Part shown: positions 16,101 to 24,732 of the stretch, piece after piece
How the letters are laid out: each line of letters begins with the position of its first letter
How positions within the stretch are numbered: the first letter of the stretch is position 1
DNA from: Candidatus Pelagibacter sp.
GTDB taxonomy: Bacteria; Pseudomonadota; Alphaproteobacteria; Paracaedibacterales; CAIOTO01
Assembly: GCA_013823725.1 (NCBI GenBank)
Contig: PNMQ01000001.1
Location: 82,437 to 146,436 of the forward strand
DNA length: 64,000 bases
Direction: 5' to 3'
Notes under the pieces: generated by a model
Told to the model about the DNA's origin: nothing
What the model saw: only the letters and a program-made list of their open reading frames with translations
Databases searched by the model: none
Program-made: the position numbers and the translations under genes

Positions 16101-17066
16101 CTATCGCGCTTTTGACCGCATTTTGATGCGATTTTTAATGATTTTTTGTTCACTTTTTGCGATAAAATCAAAAATACAATCTTTTAGAATGTGCCAACAA
16201 CTTTGCTCTGCTAAAAGAGTCTGAGAACCGTCTGGGTTTGTTGTTTTTGAAATCTTCGATTGGAAACAACTGTCATACAAATCTTTTTGTAGCCTTTGCT
16301 CATTTTTTTCTCTTTCAGCATTATTTTTATCATTTTCTTTTTGAATATGATCACAAGGCACATGATACTCTCCATAGACTTGAGTATCAAATTTTCTTGC
16401 TTGTTTTGTCTTTAAATGACAAACTCTTGAATCTTCTTTTGCTTTTAAGAATTTTTGTTCTGTGCTGGTAACGCACCAGTCTGGATTGAATCCAAAGGAA
16501 TGGATGTCTGTTATTTCAGTATCTGTGAATCTAAAGGACATAAAACTTCCCTGTGAATTCAATATTCTGTTTTTCAGCACATTAATTTTATTTTTTATCA
16601 GATCTGTGATCTTTTTACGAATGTTTATAGTGGAACCTCCTGCATCGTATTCATTTTTTGCAAAATGACTTTTAAGAATTTTTGCAATTTCTTGGTGACC
16701 ATATTTTAATGCCAGAAAAAATGGAGTTTCAAATTTTGAAGTGCACACAGAATCTACCCATCCTGAATTTAAAAAATGATCTTGTGATGTCCACAGATTA
16801 GTATCGTCCTTAACTCGATTGATAATTTCTATGACACTATTAGTATCACCATTTTGAGCTGCCCTTAACAGTTGAATGCCAAGCTTTGTTATTTCGTCAG
16901 ATTTACTAAAATGAGAATTTAAATATTGAGCTGAATTGTCAATTCTTTGGCATGATGTGTATACTTTATCCTTTTGAGACGGCTCTGGATTGTTGCTAGA
17001 AAAGCTACAATAAAAGCTTATGCATAGTAGTAAAAAAGATAAAGATATGGTTTTAAATGTCTGCAT
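16101..17066 (-). CDS. Exported ankyrin-like protein, paralogue of the adjacent gene
   Basis: 321 residues with a signal peptide (MQTFKTISLSFLLLCISFYC). It parallels the protein at 14845-16014 along most of its length: an ankyrin-like unit (GIQLLRAAQNGDTNSVIEII, WTSQDHFLNSGWVDSVC, TPFFLALKYGHQEIAKIL), an AGG-containing hinge, a helical core with scattered Cys, and a conserved end (CWHILKDCIFDFI against CYYHLKECISGHL). It lacks the Ser-Asp tail of its partner. The conserved Cys pair near the C-terminus suggests a disulfide after export. Function unknown; ankyrin units point to protein binding. The start has no strong ribosome site. Confidence 0.65.
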   Translation of the reverse strand: MQTFKTISLSFLLLCISFYCSFSSNNPEPSQKDKVYTSCQRIDNSAQYLNSHFSKSDEITKLGIQLLRAAQNGDTNSVIEIINRVKDDTNLWTSQDHFLNSGWVDSVCTSKFETPFFLALKYGHQEIAKILKSHFAKNEYDAGGSTINIRKKITDLIKNKINVLKNRILNSQGSFMSFRFTDTEITDIHSFGFNPDWCVTSTEQKFLKAKEDSRVCHLKTKQARKFDTQVYGEYHVPCDHIQKENDKNNAEREKNEQRLQKDLYDSCFQSKISKTTNPDGSQTLLAEQSCWHILKDCIFDFIAKSEQKIIKNRIKMRSKAR

Positions 17067-17286
17067 ATGAATTCTTTTATGTTTTTAAATATATATTTTT
17101 ATATCAATAAATATTTAATGATGAATTAATGTTGATCTTCAATATATTTAAAATGATCGATATTCTAAGCTAAGACAAACCTAAAAATGGGCATTGTGAC
17201 TTGATAAAATCTTGAAATACAATAGTTTGTGGTTTTGTGTGAAATAAACTTGAAATTCGAATAAAAAAAGAGTAAGGTATGTCATT

Positions 17287-17317
17287 ATTGACTCTTCTTT
17301 AGTAAAGAATGGTCAAT
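17287..17317. promoter_or_regulatory. Strong inverted repeat upstream of tlc
   Basis: Positions 17287-17300 pair with 17304-17317 around a 3-base loop. Of 14 positions, 12 are Watson-Crick, one is a G-T pair and one a mismatch. No T run follows, so it is not a typical terminator. It ends 33 bases before the tlc start and could be an operator or an RNA hairpin in the leader. Confidence 0.5.
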
Positions 17318-17350
17318 TGAATTAATTAACTTTATTAGAGGTAACTTCAA

Positions 17351-18892
17351 ATGAGTCAAACAAATAAAGAGCAACATCATCCCGAATTTACTGGGATAAG
17401 GGCCTTGCTCTGGCCGATTCATAATTTTGAGCTTAAGAAATTTATTCCGTTGGCTTTGATTATGTTTTGCTTACTTTTCAACTACACCGTTTTACGTGAT
17501 ACTAAAGATACTTTAGTTGTGAACAACATTGGTGCTCATGCTATCCCTTACTTAAAAGGTATTGCTGTAACCATCGCTGCTATTGCTTTCGTTATTATTT
17601 ATTCAAAGCTTACCAATATTTTGTCTCGATCAAAATTGTTTTACAGCATTGTAACTTTCTTCTTGGCTTATTTTGCTTTGTTTGGCTTCGTTTTGTTCCC
17701 AAATATAGACGCAATGCAACCTTCAAAAGCTGTGCTAGATGCTTATCATGCAAATTATCCAAGCCTTTCCGGTATTATCGATATGTTAGGTTGTTGGGTT
17801 TATTCATCTTTCTACGTGATGTCAGAAATTTGGGGAAGTGCAATGATTGCATTGGTGTTTTGGCAATTTGCTAACCACGTTGTGCGTTTCCGTGAATCCA
17901 AAAGATTTTATGGTTTGTTTGCTGTTATTGGTAACGTGGCATTAATCTTATCTGGGTCAGCAATTAAATATTGTTCAACAGAAATTACGCACCTTGTACC
18001 AGCTGGAACAGATCCATGGTTGTACTCAATCTATTTGTTGATGGCATTTGTTATTGCAATGGGTGTTGCAGCAATGTATTTATACCGCTTCTTAGATCAA
18101 AAAGTTTTGACTGACAAACGTTATTTCGATCCAGAAGAACAAGCTCCTGCAAAGAAGAAAAAATCAAAACCAGGTCTTTCTGAAAGTTTTAAAATTATCT
18201 TGCAGTCACCTGAGCTATTGTACATTGCTATTCTTATTATGGCGTACGGCGTATCTATTAACTTGGCTGAAGTTCAGTGGAAACACCAACTTAAAATATA
18301 CTGTGGTGGTAACAAACCTATGTATAACAGCTTTATGGGTTCTTATTCACAAATTACAGGTATATTTACAATCCTATTCGGTTTGTTTGTAGGTACCAAT
18401 ATTATTAGAAAGTTCTCATGGTTTACAGCTGCGGTTATTACACCTGCTGTTATCTTGATTGGTGGCGGATGTTTCTTCATCTTTACTTTCTCTGCTGAAT
18501 TATTAACTCCATTGATTGCTGCTTTTAATGCTGCTCCTGTTGCATTTGCAACATTCTTAGGTGCGGGTATTATCATCATTTCCAAAGGTGTGAAATATAC
18601 TTTGTTTGACCCAACAAAAGAAATGGCATACATTCCGTTGGATGAAGAATTGAAAACAAAAGGTAAAGCTGCTGTCGATGTTATCGGTGGTCGTATGGGT
18701 AAAGCAGCCGGTGGCTGGGTTCAAATGGCACTTCTTGCAATTTTTGCAACGAAAGATGTTGTTGTAATCGCACCATATGCTTTTGTTACTTTTGCTATAG
18801 TTTGCGTACTATGGGTTTTTTCTGTAAAGAACTTGTCCATTAAAGTAGGTAATGCTCTTAAAAATAAAGACAGTAAGCAAAAAACTGCTTAA
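17351..18892 (+). CDS. tlc: ATP/ADP translocase (nucleotide transport protein)
   Basis: 513 residues with about 11-12 membrane segments. This is the nucleotide transporter family of Rickettsia, Chlamydia and plastids, which exchanges host ATP for bacterial ADP across the inner membrane and marks an intracellular energy parasite. Typical stretches are FIPLALIMFCLLFNYTVLRDTKDTLVV at the first membrane segment, SEIWGSAMIALVFWQFAN, and the well-known end region KYTLFDPTKEMAYIPLD followed by KGKAAVDVIGGRMGKAAGGW. Length is normal and no key stretch is missing. The ATG follows AGAGG at about 9 bases, and a clean terminator follows the gene. Some relatives exchange other nucleotides or NAD, so strict ATP specificity is likely but not proven. 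Confidence 0.95.
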   Translation: MSQTNKEQHHPEFTGIRALLWPIHNFELKKFIPLALIMFCLLFNYTVLRDTKDTLVVNNIGAHAIPYLKGIAVTIAAIAFVIIYSKLTNILSRSKLFYSIVTFFLAYFALFGFVLFPNIDAMQPSKAVLDAYHANYPSLSGIIDMLGCWVYSSFYVMSEIWGSAMIALVFWQFANHVVRFRESKRFYGLFAVIGNVALILSGSAIKYCSTEITHLVPAGTDPWLYSIYLLMAFVIAMGVAAMYLYRFLDQKVLTDKRYFDPEEQAPAKKKKSKPGLSESFKIILQSPELLYIAILIMAYGVSINLAEVQWKHQLKIYCGGNKPMYNSFMGSYSQITGIFTILFGLFVGTNIIRKFSWFTAAVITPAVILIGGGCFFIFTFSAELLTPLIAAFNAAPVAFATFLGAGIIIISKGVKYTLFDPTKEMAYIPLDEELKTKGKAAVDVIGGRMGKAAGGWVQMALLAIFATKDVVVIAPYAFVTFAIVCVLWVFSVKNLSIKVGNALKNKDSKQKTA

Positions 18893-18920
18893 TTCTTTTT
18901 TTCTAAAAATTAAATACAAA

Positions 18921-18948
18921 AAAACCCAGCACAAAGCTGGGTTTTTTT
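18921..18948 (+). terminator. Rho-independent terminator of tlc
   Basis: A GC-rich stem (18924-18930 with 18936-18942, core CCCAGC/GCTGGG) with a 5-base loop is followed by seven Ts. Confidence 0.92.
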
Positions 18949-19007
18949 AATTAAAAATTAATAATTCTTTTTTATGCTTATTTAAAATACAAGTATTAAG
19001 TTAAGCC

Positions 19008-21209
19008 TTGAAGCAAATTTTTGTTAAATTACGTTCTCATTTAAAAAAGCGACGCATGAAGTTTGACTTATTGACAAGCTTCTTTGTTTTAAAATTGATG
19101 ACGGTTATATTTATTACCGTCTACATGCATCAGACTCATACAAAGTCACTTTTGGACACCTCTGAAATTTTAATGAAAAGTGTTTCTGAAGTTAAAATCG
19201 ACTCTATTCTTGATCGCTACACAGCTATAGAACGCGCTTTAATGTTGGGATCAAACATGATTCAAGACATCAAAGATGTCGAAGTTAAAAATGCACGCTT
19301 AATCAAATATATGGTCAGATTCGTCGAAGAATTTCCTTATGTAGAAAGTATTTTTATAGCCCTAGAATCAGGTAGATTTTTCCAAATTAAAACGGTAATA
19401 CCTCGTTCTAAATTTAAAACAATCAATGAAAAAATGATCCCCTTGCGGGTGAAATATGCAGTAAGAGTTTTAGACAATAACGAAAATAATAAAAAAGAAG
19501 TTTGGTACTACATTGATCAAAATTTAAAAGTGATTGAAACTGAACAGCTCAGTGAACAAGAAATAACTTTGAATTTTTTCACGCGTCAATGGTATAAAAG
19601 CGTTTTTGAAAGTGATGACCTTTCGTGGTCGCCTATTTATATTTTCAGTACAACAAATTTGCCGGGTATTGCGGGGTCTTATCCGCTGAAAGATTCAACT
19701 GGAAAAACGATTGGTGCGATTGGATCAGATGTACATCTGAAAAGTATGGCGCAAATTCTTAACCAAAATACATTCATGAAATATGATGGGATTATTGGAA
19801 AAACAGCTGCAGAAGGTATCTCTTTGGTTATTAATGCAGCAGGTGAAGTTATTGCTCACCCTACAGAAACCGATACGGCTAAAGTGTTAGGTGCTGATGT
19901 AAAATTATTACCTTTAGAAAGTTTGACGGATAAAAAGATTTTTTATGTCTACAAGATTTTCAAAGAGAAAAATAAAAAGGAAATTATTTTTGACTATAAT
20001 AACATTGATTACATTGCACATTTTACAGAATTTAAAGAAGAATTGTTTAAAGATTGGATATTTGTAACAATTCTTCCCATCGACGTTTTTGTAGGCGCTG
20101 TTAAAGAAGCACAATTTAAAGTTTTATTGGTCTCTTTGTTAATCCTAATTGTTTCAACATTATTGATATCGTATTTAACCACCAGAATATCCAAACCGGT
20201 TAATGAATTGGTCCGTCAAGCAGACCGTATTAGAGTTTTTGATTTAGGTGGAATACCTATGATTAATTCTAATATTTATGAAATTCAGAAATTACAGGAA
20301 TCCATTGCAAGAATGAGGCGCAGTCTTGAAGCATTCGGTAAATTTGTTCCTAAAAACCTGGTGAAACAACTCATCGATCGCGAAACAGAAGTTAAAATTG
20401 GTGGAACAAAGCGTAAGTTAACAATCTTTTTTAGTGATATTGCTGGATTTACAAGTATTTCTGAAAAAACTACTCCAGACCGTTTAATGGCTCATTTATC
20501 AGATTATTTTGAAGAAATGACACGCATTGTTATGTCTGAAAATGGGACAATCGATAAATTTATTGGTGACGCTATTATGGCATTTTGGGGTGCTCCTCAA
20601 TCAGATGCAAAACAAGCTCTGCATGCTTGCCAAGCAGCATTATTTTGTCAGCGTAGACTTATTGATTTAAACAGACAATGGACCTATGAAAAAAAACCTA
20701 TTTTTGAAACCCGAATTGGTTTGCATACAGGTGAAGTTATTGTTGGGAATTTAGGTTCTTCAGAACGTATGAATTATACCATTATCGGAGATGCGGTGAA
20801 TTTGGCAGCACGCCTTGAGGGTGTCAATAAATTATATGGAACCAATATTATTATCAGTGACAGTGTTTATAAAGAAATTCAGGAATTTGCTGTAACTCGT
20901 CCCTTAGATATAGTTGCGGTTAAGGGTAAAAAGAATGGTATACCTATTTACGAACTCATGGCACTTAAAGGGGTAGACCCGTATCTTCTACCAACAACAG
21001 ATCAGCTTCATATTAGTGAATGGTGTACCAAGGCCTTTAAATTATTCCTCGATATGAAATTTAATGAAGCTCTTGAAATATATCAAGAACTCCAGAAAAA
21101 ATACCCATCTGATAAAACAATAGATGTTTATATTCGAAGAACTCTGGAATTAGTTGAAGAACCACCAGGAAATAACTGGGATAAAACAACCATTTTGACT
21201 GAAAAATAG
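19008..21209 (+). CDS. Membrane-bound class III adenylate cyclase with extracytoplasmic sensor
   Basis: 733 residues. Layout: a membrane helix (about 21-42), a large outside sensor of Cache type (about 45-370), a second membrane helix (about 373-393), a HAMP linker with ISKPVNELVRQADRIR, then a class III cyclase domain (about 460-645). Catalytic residues are present: metal Asp in FFSDIAGFT and KFIGDAIMAFWG, the adenine-selecting Lys in TIDKFIGD with Asp in YTIIGDAVNLAARLEG, and the Asn and Arg of that same stretch. It should make cAMP in response to an external or periplasmic ligand. The frame opens with TTG at 19008; an ATG at 19056 is an alternative start, and neither has a good ribosome site. 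A short helical tail follows the catalytic domain. Confidence 0.9.
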   Translation: MKQIFVKLRSHLKKRRMKFDLLTSFFVLKLMTVIFITVYMHQTHTKSLLDTSEILMKSVSEVKIDSILDRYTAIERALMLGSNMIQDIKDVEVKNARLIKYMVRFVEEFPYVESIFIALESGRFFQIKTVIPRSKFKTINEKMIPLRVKYAVRVLDNNENNKKEVWYYIDQNLKVIETEQLSEQEITLNFFTRQWYKSVFESDDLSWSPIYIFSTTNLPGIAGSYPLKDSTGKTIGAIGSDVHLKSMAQILNQNTFMKYDGIIGKTAAEGISLVINAAGEVIAHPTETDTAKVLGADVKLLPLESLTDKKIFYVYKIFKEKNKKEIIFDYNNIDYIAHFTEFKEELFKDWIFVTILPIDVFVGAVKEAQFKVLLVSLLILIVSTLLISYLTTRISKPVNELVRQADRIRVFDLGGIPMINSNIYEIQKLQESIARMRRSLEAFGKFVPKNLVKQLIDRETEVKIGGTKRKLTIFFSDIAGFTSISEKTTPDRLMAHLSDYFEEMTRIVMSENGTIDKFIGDAIMAFWGAPQSDAKQALHACQAALFCQRRLIDLNRQWTYEKKPIFETRIGLHTGEVIVGNLGSSERMNYTIIGDAVNLAARLEGVNKLYGTNIIISDSVYKEIQEFAVTRPLDIVAVKGKKNGIPIYELMALKGVDPYLLPTTDQLHISEWCTKAFKLFLDMKFNEALEIYQELQKKYPSDKTIDVYIRRTLELVEEPPGNNWDKTTILTEK

Positions 21210-21310
21210 AAACAGTTAATAAATGTAAAAATTTGTAATGGTATAATACATGGATTCACAGGCACAATCTTGCTAATATTAGAAATCATTTATTTAAAAA
21301 AGTAAAAATT

Positions 21311-23179
21311 ATGTGCGGCATTATAGGAATTTTATCTCTTAAGACTTCAGTTTGTGAAAACTTGGTAGAGGCGCTAAAGCGCCTTGAATACCGCGGGTAC
21401 GATTCCTCTGGTGTTGCTGTATTATCTGAAGATAACCAGACGATAGAACGTGTCCGTGCAGAAGGCAAAATTGTTAACTTAGTAGAAAAGCTATCACATA
21501 ACAGTTTGAAAGGTCGTTTAGGTATTGGTCATACCCGCTGGGCAACACATGGCGAAGTATGCGAAGACAATGCGCATCCTATGGCTAATGAATGCTTAGC
21601 TTTAGTTCATAATGGTATTATTGAAAACTTTGCTGATCTTAAAAAGATATACGTCGAGAAGGGTTATGTTTTTACAAGCCATACCGACACAGAAGTCATT
21701 TTGCATATTATTGACGATTTTTTGAAACAAAACTACTCGCCCAAAGAAGCTATATCTGAAACAATTGCTCTTTTAAAAGGCACATTTGCATTAGCTATTA
21801 TTTTTAAAGCGTTCCCTCATCAAATTTTTGCTGCTAAAAAAGGCAGTCCTTTGGTTGTTGGAAAAGTTGAAGATGTTTGGTATGTTGCCTCAGATGCTAT
21901 TGCTTTAGGTGCTTGGACGCAAGAAGTTATTTATTTAGAAGATGGTGATCTGGTTGCATTGACCTTGTCAACAGATTCCTATGATATGGAAATTTTAAAT
22001 AATAATGCAAAGGTTGAACGTCCTATTAAAATGATTTCAACATTCCAACATCATATGGGTAAAGGCGAATTTCCCCATTATATGCTGAAAGAAATACATG
22101 AACAGCCTGAAACAGTTTCTGAAACTTTGAAGGCATTGATTAATTTAGATGATTTATGTTTTAGTGAAACATTATCACGTATATTGGTAGATTCCATTGA
22201 ACGTATCCAAATTATTGCATGCGGCACATCTTTTTACGCAGGGCTTACGGCTAAGTATTGGTTAGAATCTATAGCAGGTATTCCTACAGATGTGGAAATC
22301 GCATCAGAGTTTAGATATCGGGATACGTTGACGAATCAAAAGACGTTACATATTTTCATTAGCCAATCAGGTGAAACGATTGATACGTTATCGTGTTTGG
22401 AAAAAGTAAAAAATGAAGGTTCTCCAGTTTTATCTATTGTGAATGTTCCAGAAAGCGTCATAGCTCGTAAGTCTGATTATTTTATTCAAACTTTAGCAGG
22501 GCCAGAAATTGGTGTTGCTAGTACGAAAGCATTTACAGGACAGTTAACGGTTTTAGCAGTACTTTGTTTGTATATAGCGCGTTCTAAAAACGCAATTTCT
22601 CAAAATGAATTAAGATTACATGTTCGCGAATTAACAGCATTACCACAATTGATGCACGATGTTTTAGGCAAAAGCGGAGATTTATATCACTTAGCATCAC
22701 TTTTTGTACCGGCTAATACAGTGTTATATTTAGGTCGTGGAGAAAGTTATCCTATAGCACTTGAAGGTGCCTTGAAATTAAAAGAACTGACTTATATTCA
22801 CGCAGAAGGATATCCTGCGGGTGAATTAAAACATGGTCCTATTGCTTTGATTGATACAAAGGTTCCTGTGGTTGTTATTGCTCCTTTGGATAGATGGTTT
22901 GAAAAAACTCTGTCTAATATGCAAGAAGTATATACCCGTGGAGCAAAGGTTCTATTAATTACTTCCGAAGAAGGTGAGAAAATTGCGCGATCACAAGTTC
23001 ACGTAAGACCTGGTTTTGAAGATAGATTCCAAGTATTAAGTTTGCCTGTATGTAAAACCATGGCATCCAGTATATTATACACGGTCCCTGTGCAATTGTT
23101 GGCTTATCACACAGCTTACTTAAAAGGTACAGATGTGGATCAGCCAAGAAATTTAGCAAAATCCGTTACAGTAGAGTAG
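21311..23179 (+). CDS. glmS: Glutamine-fructose-6-phosphate aminotransferase
   Basis: 622 residues. The gene product turns fructose-6-phosphate and glutamine into glucosamine-6-phosphate, the first step toward peptidoglycan and LPS amino sugars. The N-terminal glutaminase begins MCGIIGIL with the catalytic Cys2, so the start is fixed. LEYRGYDSSGVAV, HTRWATHGEV and LVHNGIIENF are typical. Two SIS domains follow (ACGTSFYAG, SQSGETIDTL, then GRGESYPIALEGALKLKE), and the protein ends DQPRNLAKSVTVE as in the family. Length is slightly above the usual 609. It lies 14 bases before the DAHP synthase gene, so both are probably on one transcript. No ribozyme-like leader is seen. Confidence 0.97.
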   Translation: MCGIIGILSLKTSVCENLVEALKRLEYRGYDSSGVAVLSEDNQTIERVRAEGKIVNLVEKLSHNSLKGRLGIGHTRWATHGEVCEDNAHPMANECLALVHNGIIENFADLKKIYVEKGYVFTSHTDTEVILHIIDDFLKQNYSPKEAISETIALLKGTFALAIIFKAFPHQIFAAKKGSPLVVGKVEDVWYVASDAIALGAWTQEVIYLEDGDLVALTLSTDSYDMEILNNNAKVERPIKMISTFQHHMGKGEFPHYMLKEIHEQPETVSETLKALINLDDLCFSETLSRILVDSIERIQIIACGTSFYAGLTAKYWLESIAGIPTDVEIASEFRYRDTLTNQKTLHIFISQSGETIDTLSCLEKVKNEGSPVLSIVNVPESVIARKSDYFIQTLAGPEIGVASTKAFTGQLTVLAVLCLYIARSKNAISQNELRLHVRELTALPQLMHDVLGKSGDLYHLASLFVPANTVLYLGRGESYPIALEGALKLKELTYIHAEGYPAGELKHGPIALIDTKVPVVVIAPLDRWFEKTLSNMQEVYTRGAKVLLITSEEGEKIARSQVHVRPGFEDRFQVLSLPVCKTMASSILYTVPVQLLAYHTAYLKGTDVDQPRNLAKSVTVE

Positions 23180-23193
23180 AAAGAGAATAAAAA

Positions 23194-24615
23194 ATGTATT
23201 CTGAAAATCCTATAAATTATTCTGCACAAAAGAGTAATTTGAAAGATAAAATAAGTTCCCCATTATTTTCAGAGATGACATTTTCAAAACATTCTTGGAT
23301 GAACTTTTCCTGGAGAAAACATACTCTTAATCAAATGCCACGTTATAAAGATGCCGATTCTTTGGAGAAATCAGAGCGAATTTTACGCTATCTTCCTGGT
23401 ATTGTTTCGTACAAAGGAGTACAGCGTCTGAAAGAAAAGCTGGCTTATATTCATGAATACGAAGGATTTGCGTTACAGATTGGTGATTGTGCAGAACTTT
23501 TTAACCAATCTTCACGCCAGCAGATTTTCCAAAAAATGTCATTATTCAGTGAATTACATTCTATGGTGAATAAAATCTACCCTTCAAATGTTGTCAGTAT
23601 GGGAAGAATGGCTGGTCAATTTGCAAAACCGCGTTCATTGATTACAGAAGATCATCATGGTACCACAATTTCAAGTTATTTTGGCGATATCGTGAATGGA
23701 TTAAAACCAGAAGATAGAGAACCCAATTCTGAAAGAATGATTATAGGACATGGTGTTTCTTGTGAAACTGTGAATAATATAAAACTTTTTTGCCACTCTT
23801 CTTCAAATCTTTCTCAAACATTTGAGTACGCGGAAGATTTTTTTACCTGTCATGAAGCCTACTTGCTTCCCTACGAACAAAACTTATTAAGGAATGGCGG
23901 TCAAGAAAGTGAATTACATCCGAATAATTCCTCTCAGAAAAAGTATCATTCATATACGACATCGAACGCAGACATTGATACAAAAGAAGATCTAGTATAC
24001 GCATCTTCAGCCCATTTTTTATGGGTTGGGGAAAGAACTCGAAAAATTGCAGATGCTCATATGGCATTTATTAGGCACATTGATAATCCGATAGGTGTGA
24101 AAATTAGTTCTGCTGTGACGGTTGACGAGATTGATGCTATTATTGCATCATGTAATCCTTCGGGAGAATTTGGAAAGCTGTCGCTTATTTTTAGGTTCGG
24201 GAAATCCAAAATGGCAGCTTTTAAAAAATTAGTGTCTGAAATAGTCGCTAAAGGACTACAGAACGATTTTATGTGGATGTGCGATCCTATGCACGGCAAT
24301 ACCTACACAGCTTCTAATGGTTTTAAAACAAGAAAAGTTGAAGATATTACCGATGAAATGGAAATGTTCTTCAGCATTTTAAATCATTATAATATTCCTG
24401 TTTCTGGACTGCATTTGGAAGCAAGTCCGTTGACAGTTTATGAATGTTGCAGCAAAAATGATCTTGAATTTGCCGTGAACGATTTAACGTTTTTTTCAGC
24501 GTGTGACCCAAGGTTAAATCAAAACCAGTCGATTCAGGTGGTATTAAAACTTGTGGAATTACTCAGTGCACAAAAAATAATTTTGAATTCTAAAAAATTA
24601 AAAAATATTGTTTAA
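23194..24615 (+). CDS. Class II DAHP synthase (first shikimate pathway enzyme)
   Basis: 473 residues. The enzyme joins phosphoenolpyruvate and erythrose-4-phosphate. Class II features are clear: QIGDCAELFN with the metal Cys, GRMAGQFAKPRS, FFTCHEAYLLPYEQNLLR, FLWVGERTRKIADAH, NPIGVKISS, MCDPMHGNTYTA with the metal His, HLEAS with the metal Glu, and CDPRLNQNQSIQ with the metal Asp. The metal-binding and PEP-binding positions are all kept. The segment after HLE (ASPLTVYECCSKND) departs from the usual TG..VTEC.GG, and RFGKSKM replaces the usual RMG pattern, so regulation or efficiency may be altered. It is the only aromatic-pathway gene in the window. Paired with glmS. Confidence 0.9.
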   Translation: MYSENPINYSAQKSNLKDKISSPLFSEMTFSKHSWMNFSWRKHTLNQMPRYKDADSLEKSERILRYLPGIVSYKGVQRLKEKLAYIHEYEGFALQIGDCAELFNQSSRQQIFQKMSLFSELHSMVNKIYPSNVVSMGRMAGQFAKPRSLITEDHHGTTISSYFGDIVNGLKPEDREPNSERMIIGHGVSCETVNNIKLFCHSSSNLSQTFEYAEDFFTCHEAYLLPYEQNLLRNGGQESELHPNNSSQKKYHSYTTSNADIDTKEDLVYASSAHFLWVGERTRKIADAHMAFIRHIDNPIGVKISSAVTVDEIDAIIASCNPSGEFGKLSLIFRFGKSKMAAFKKLVSEIVAKGLQNDFMWMCDPMHGNTYTASNGFKTRKVEDITDEMEMFFSILNHYNIPVSGLHLEASPLTVYECCSKNDLEFAVNDLTFFSACDPRLNQNQSIQVVLKLVELLSAQKIILNSKKLKNIV

Positions 24616-24732
24616 GTTATTTAAATGAAAAGATGTTTTATACCCTATATTAACCGAAGTTTTTTTATTTTATTCTTCGATTAATGTAGAGATAATGATG
24701 GGTTCAGGGGATGAAAATGGCTTTTAATTTAA

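Noticed and set aside
18900-19056. glmS-type or other riboswitch near tlc, cyclase or glmS
   Set aside because: No ribozyme or known riboswitch core could be traced in the upstream regions; only a simple hairpin before tlc.
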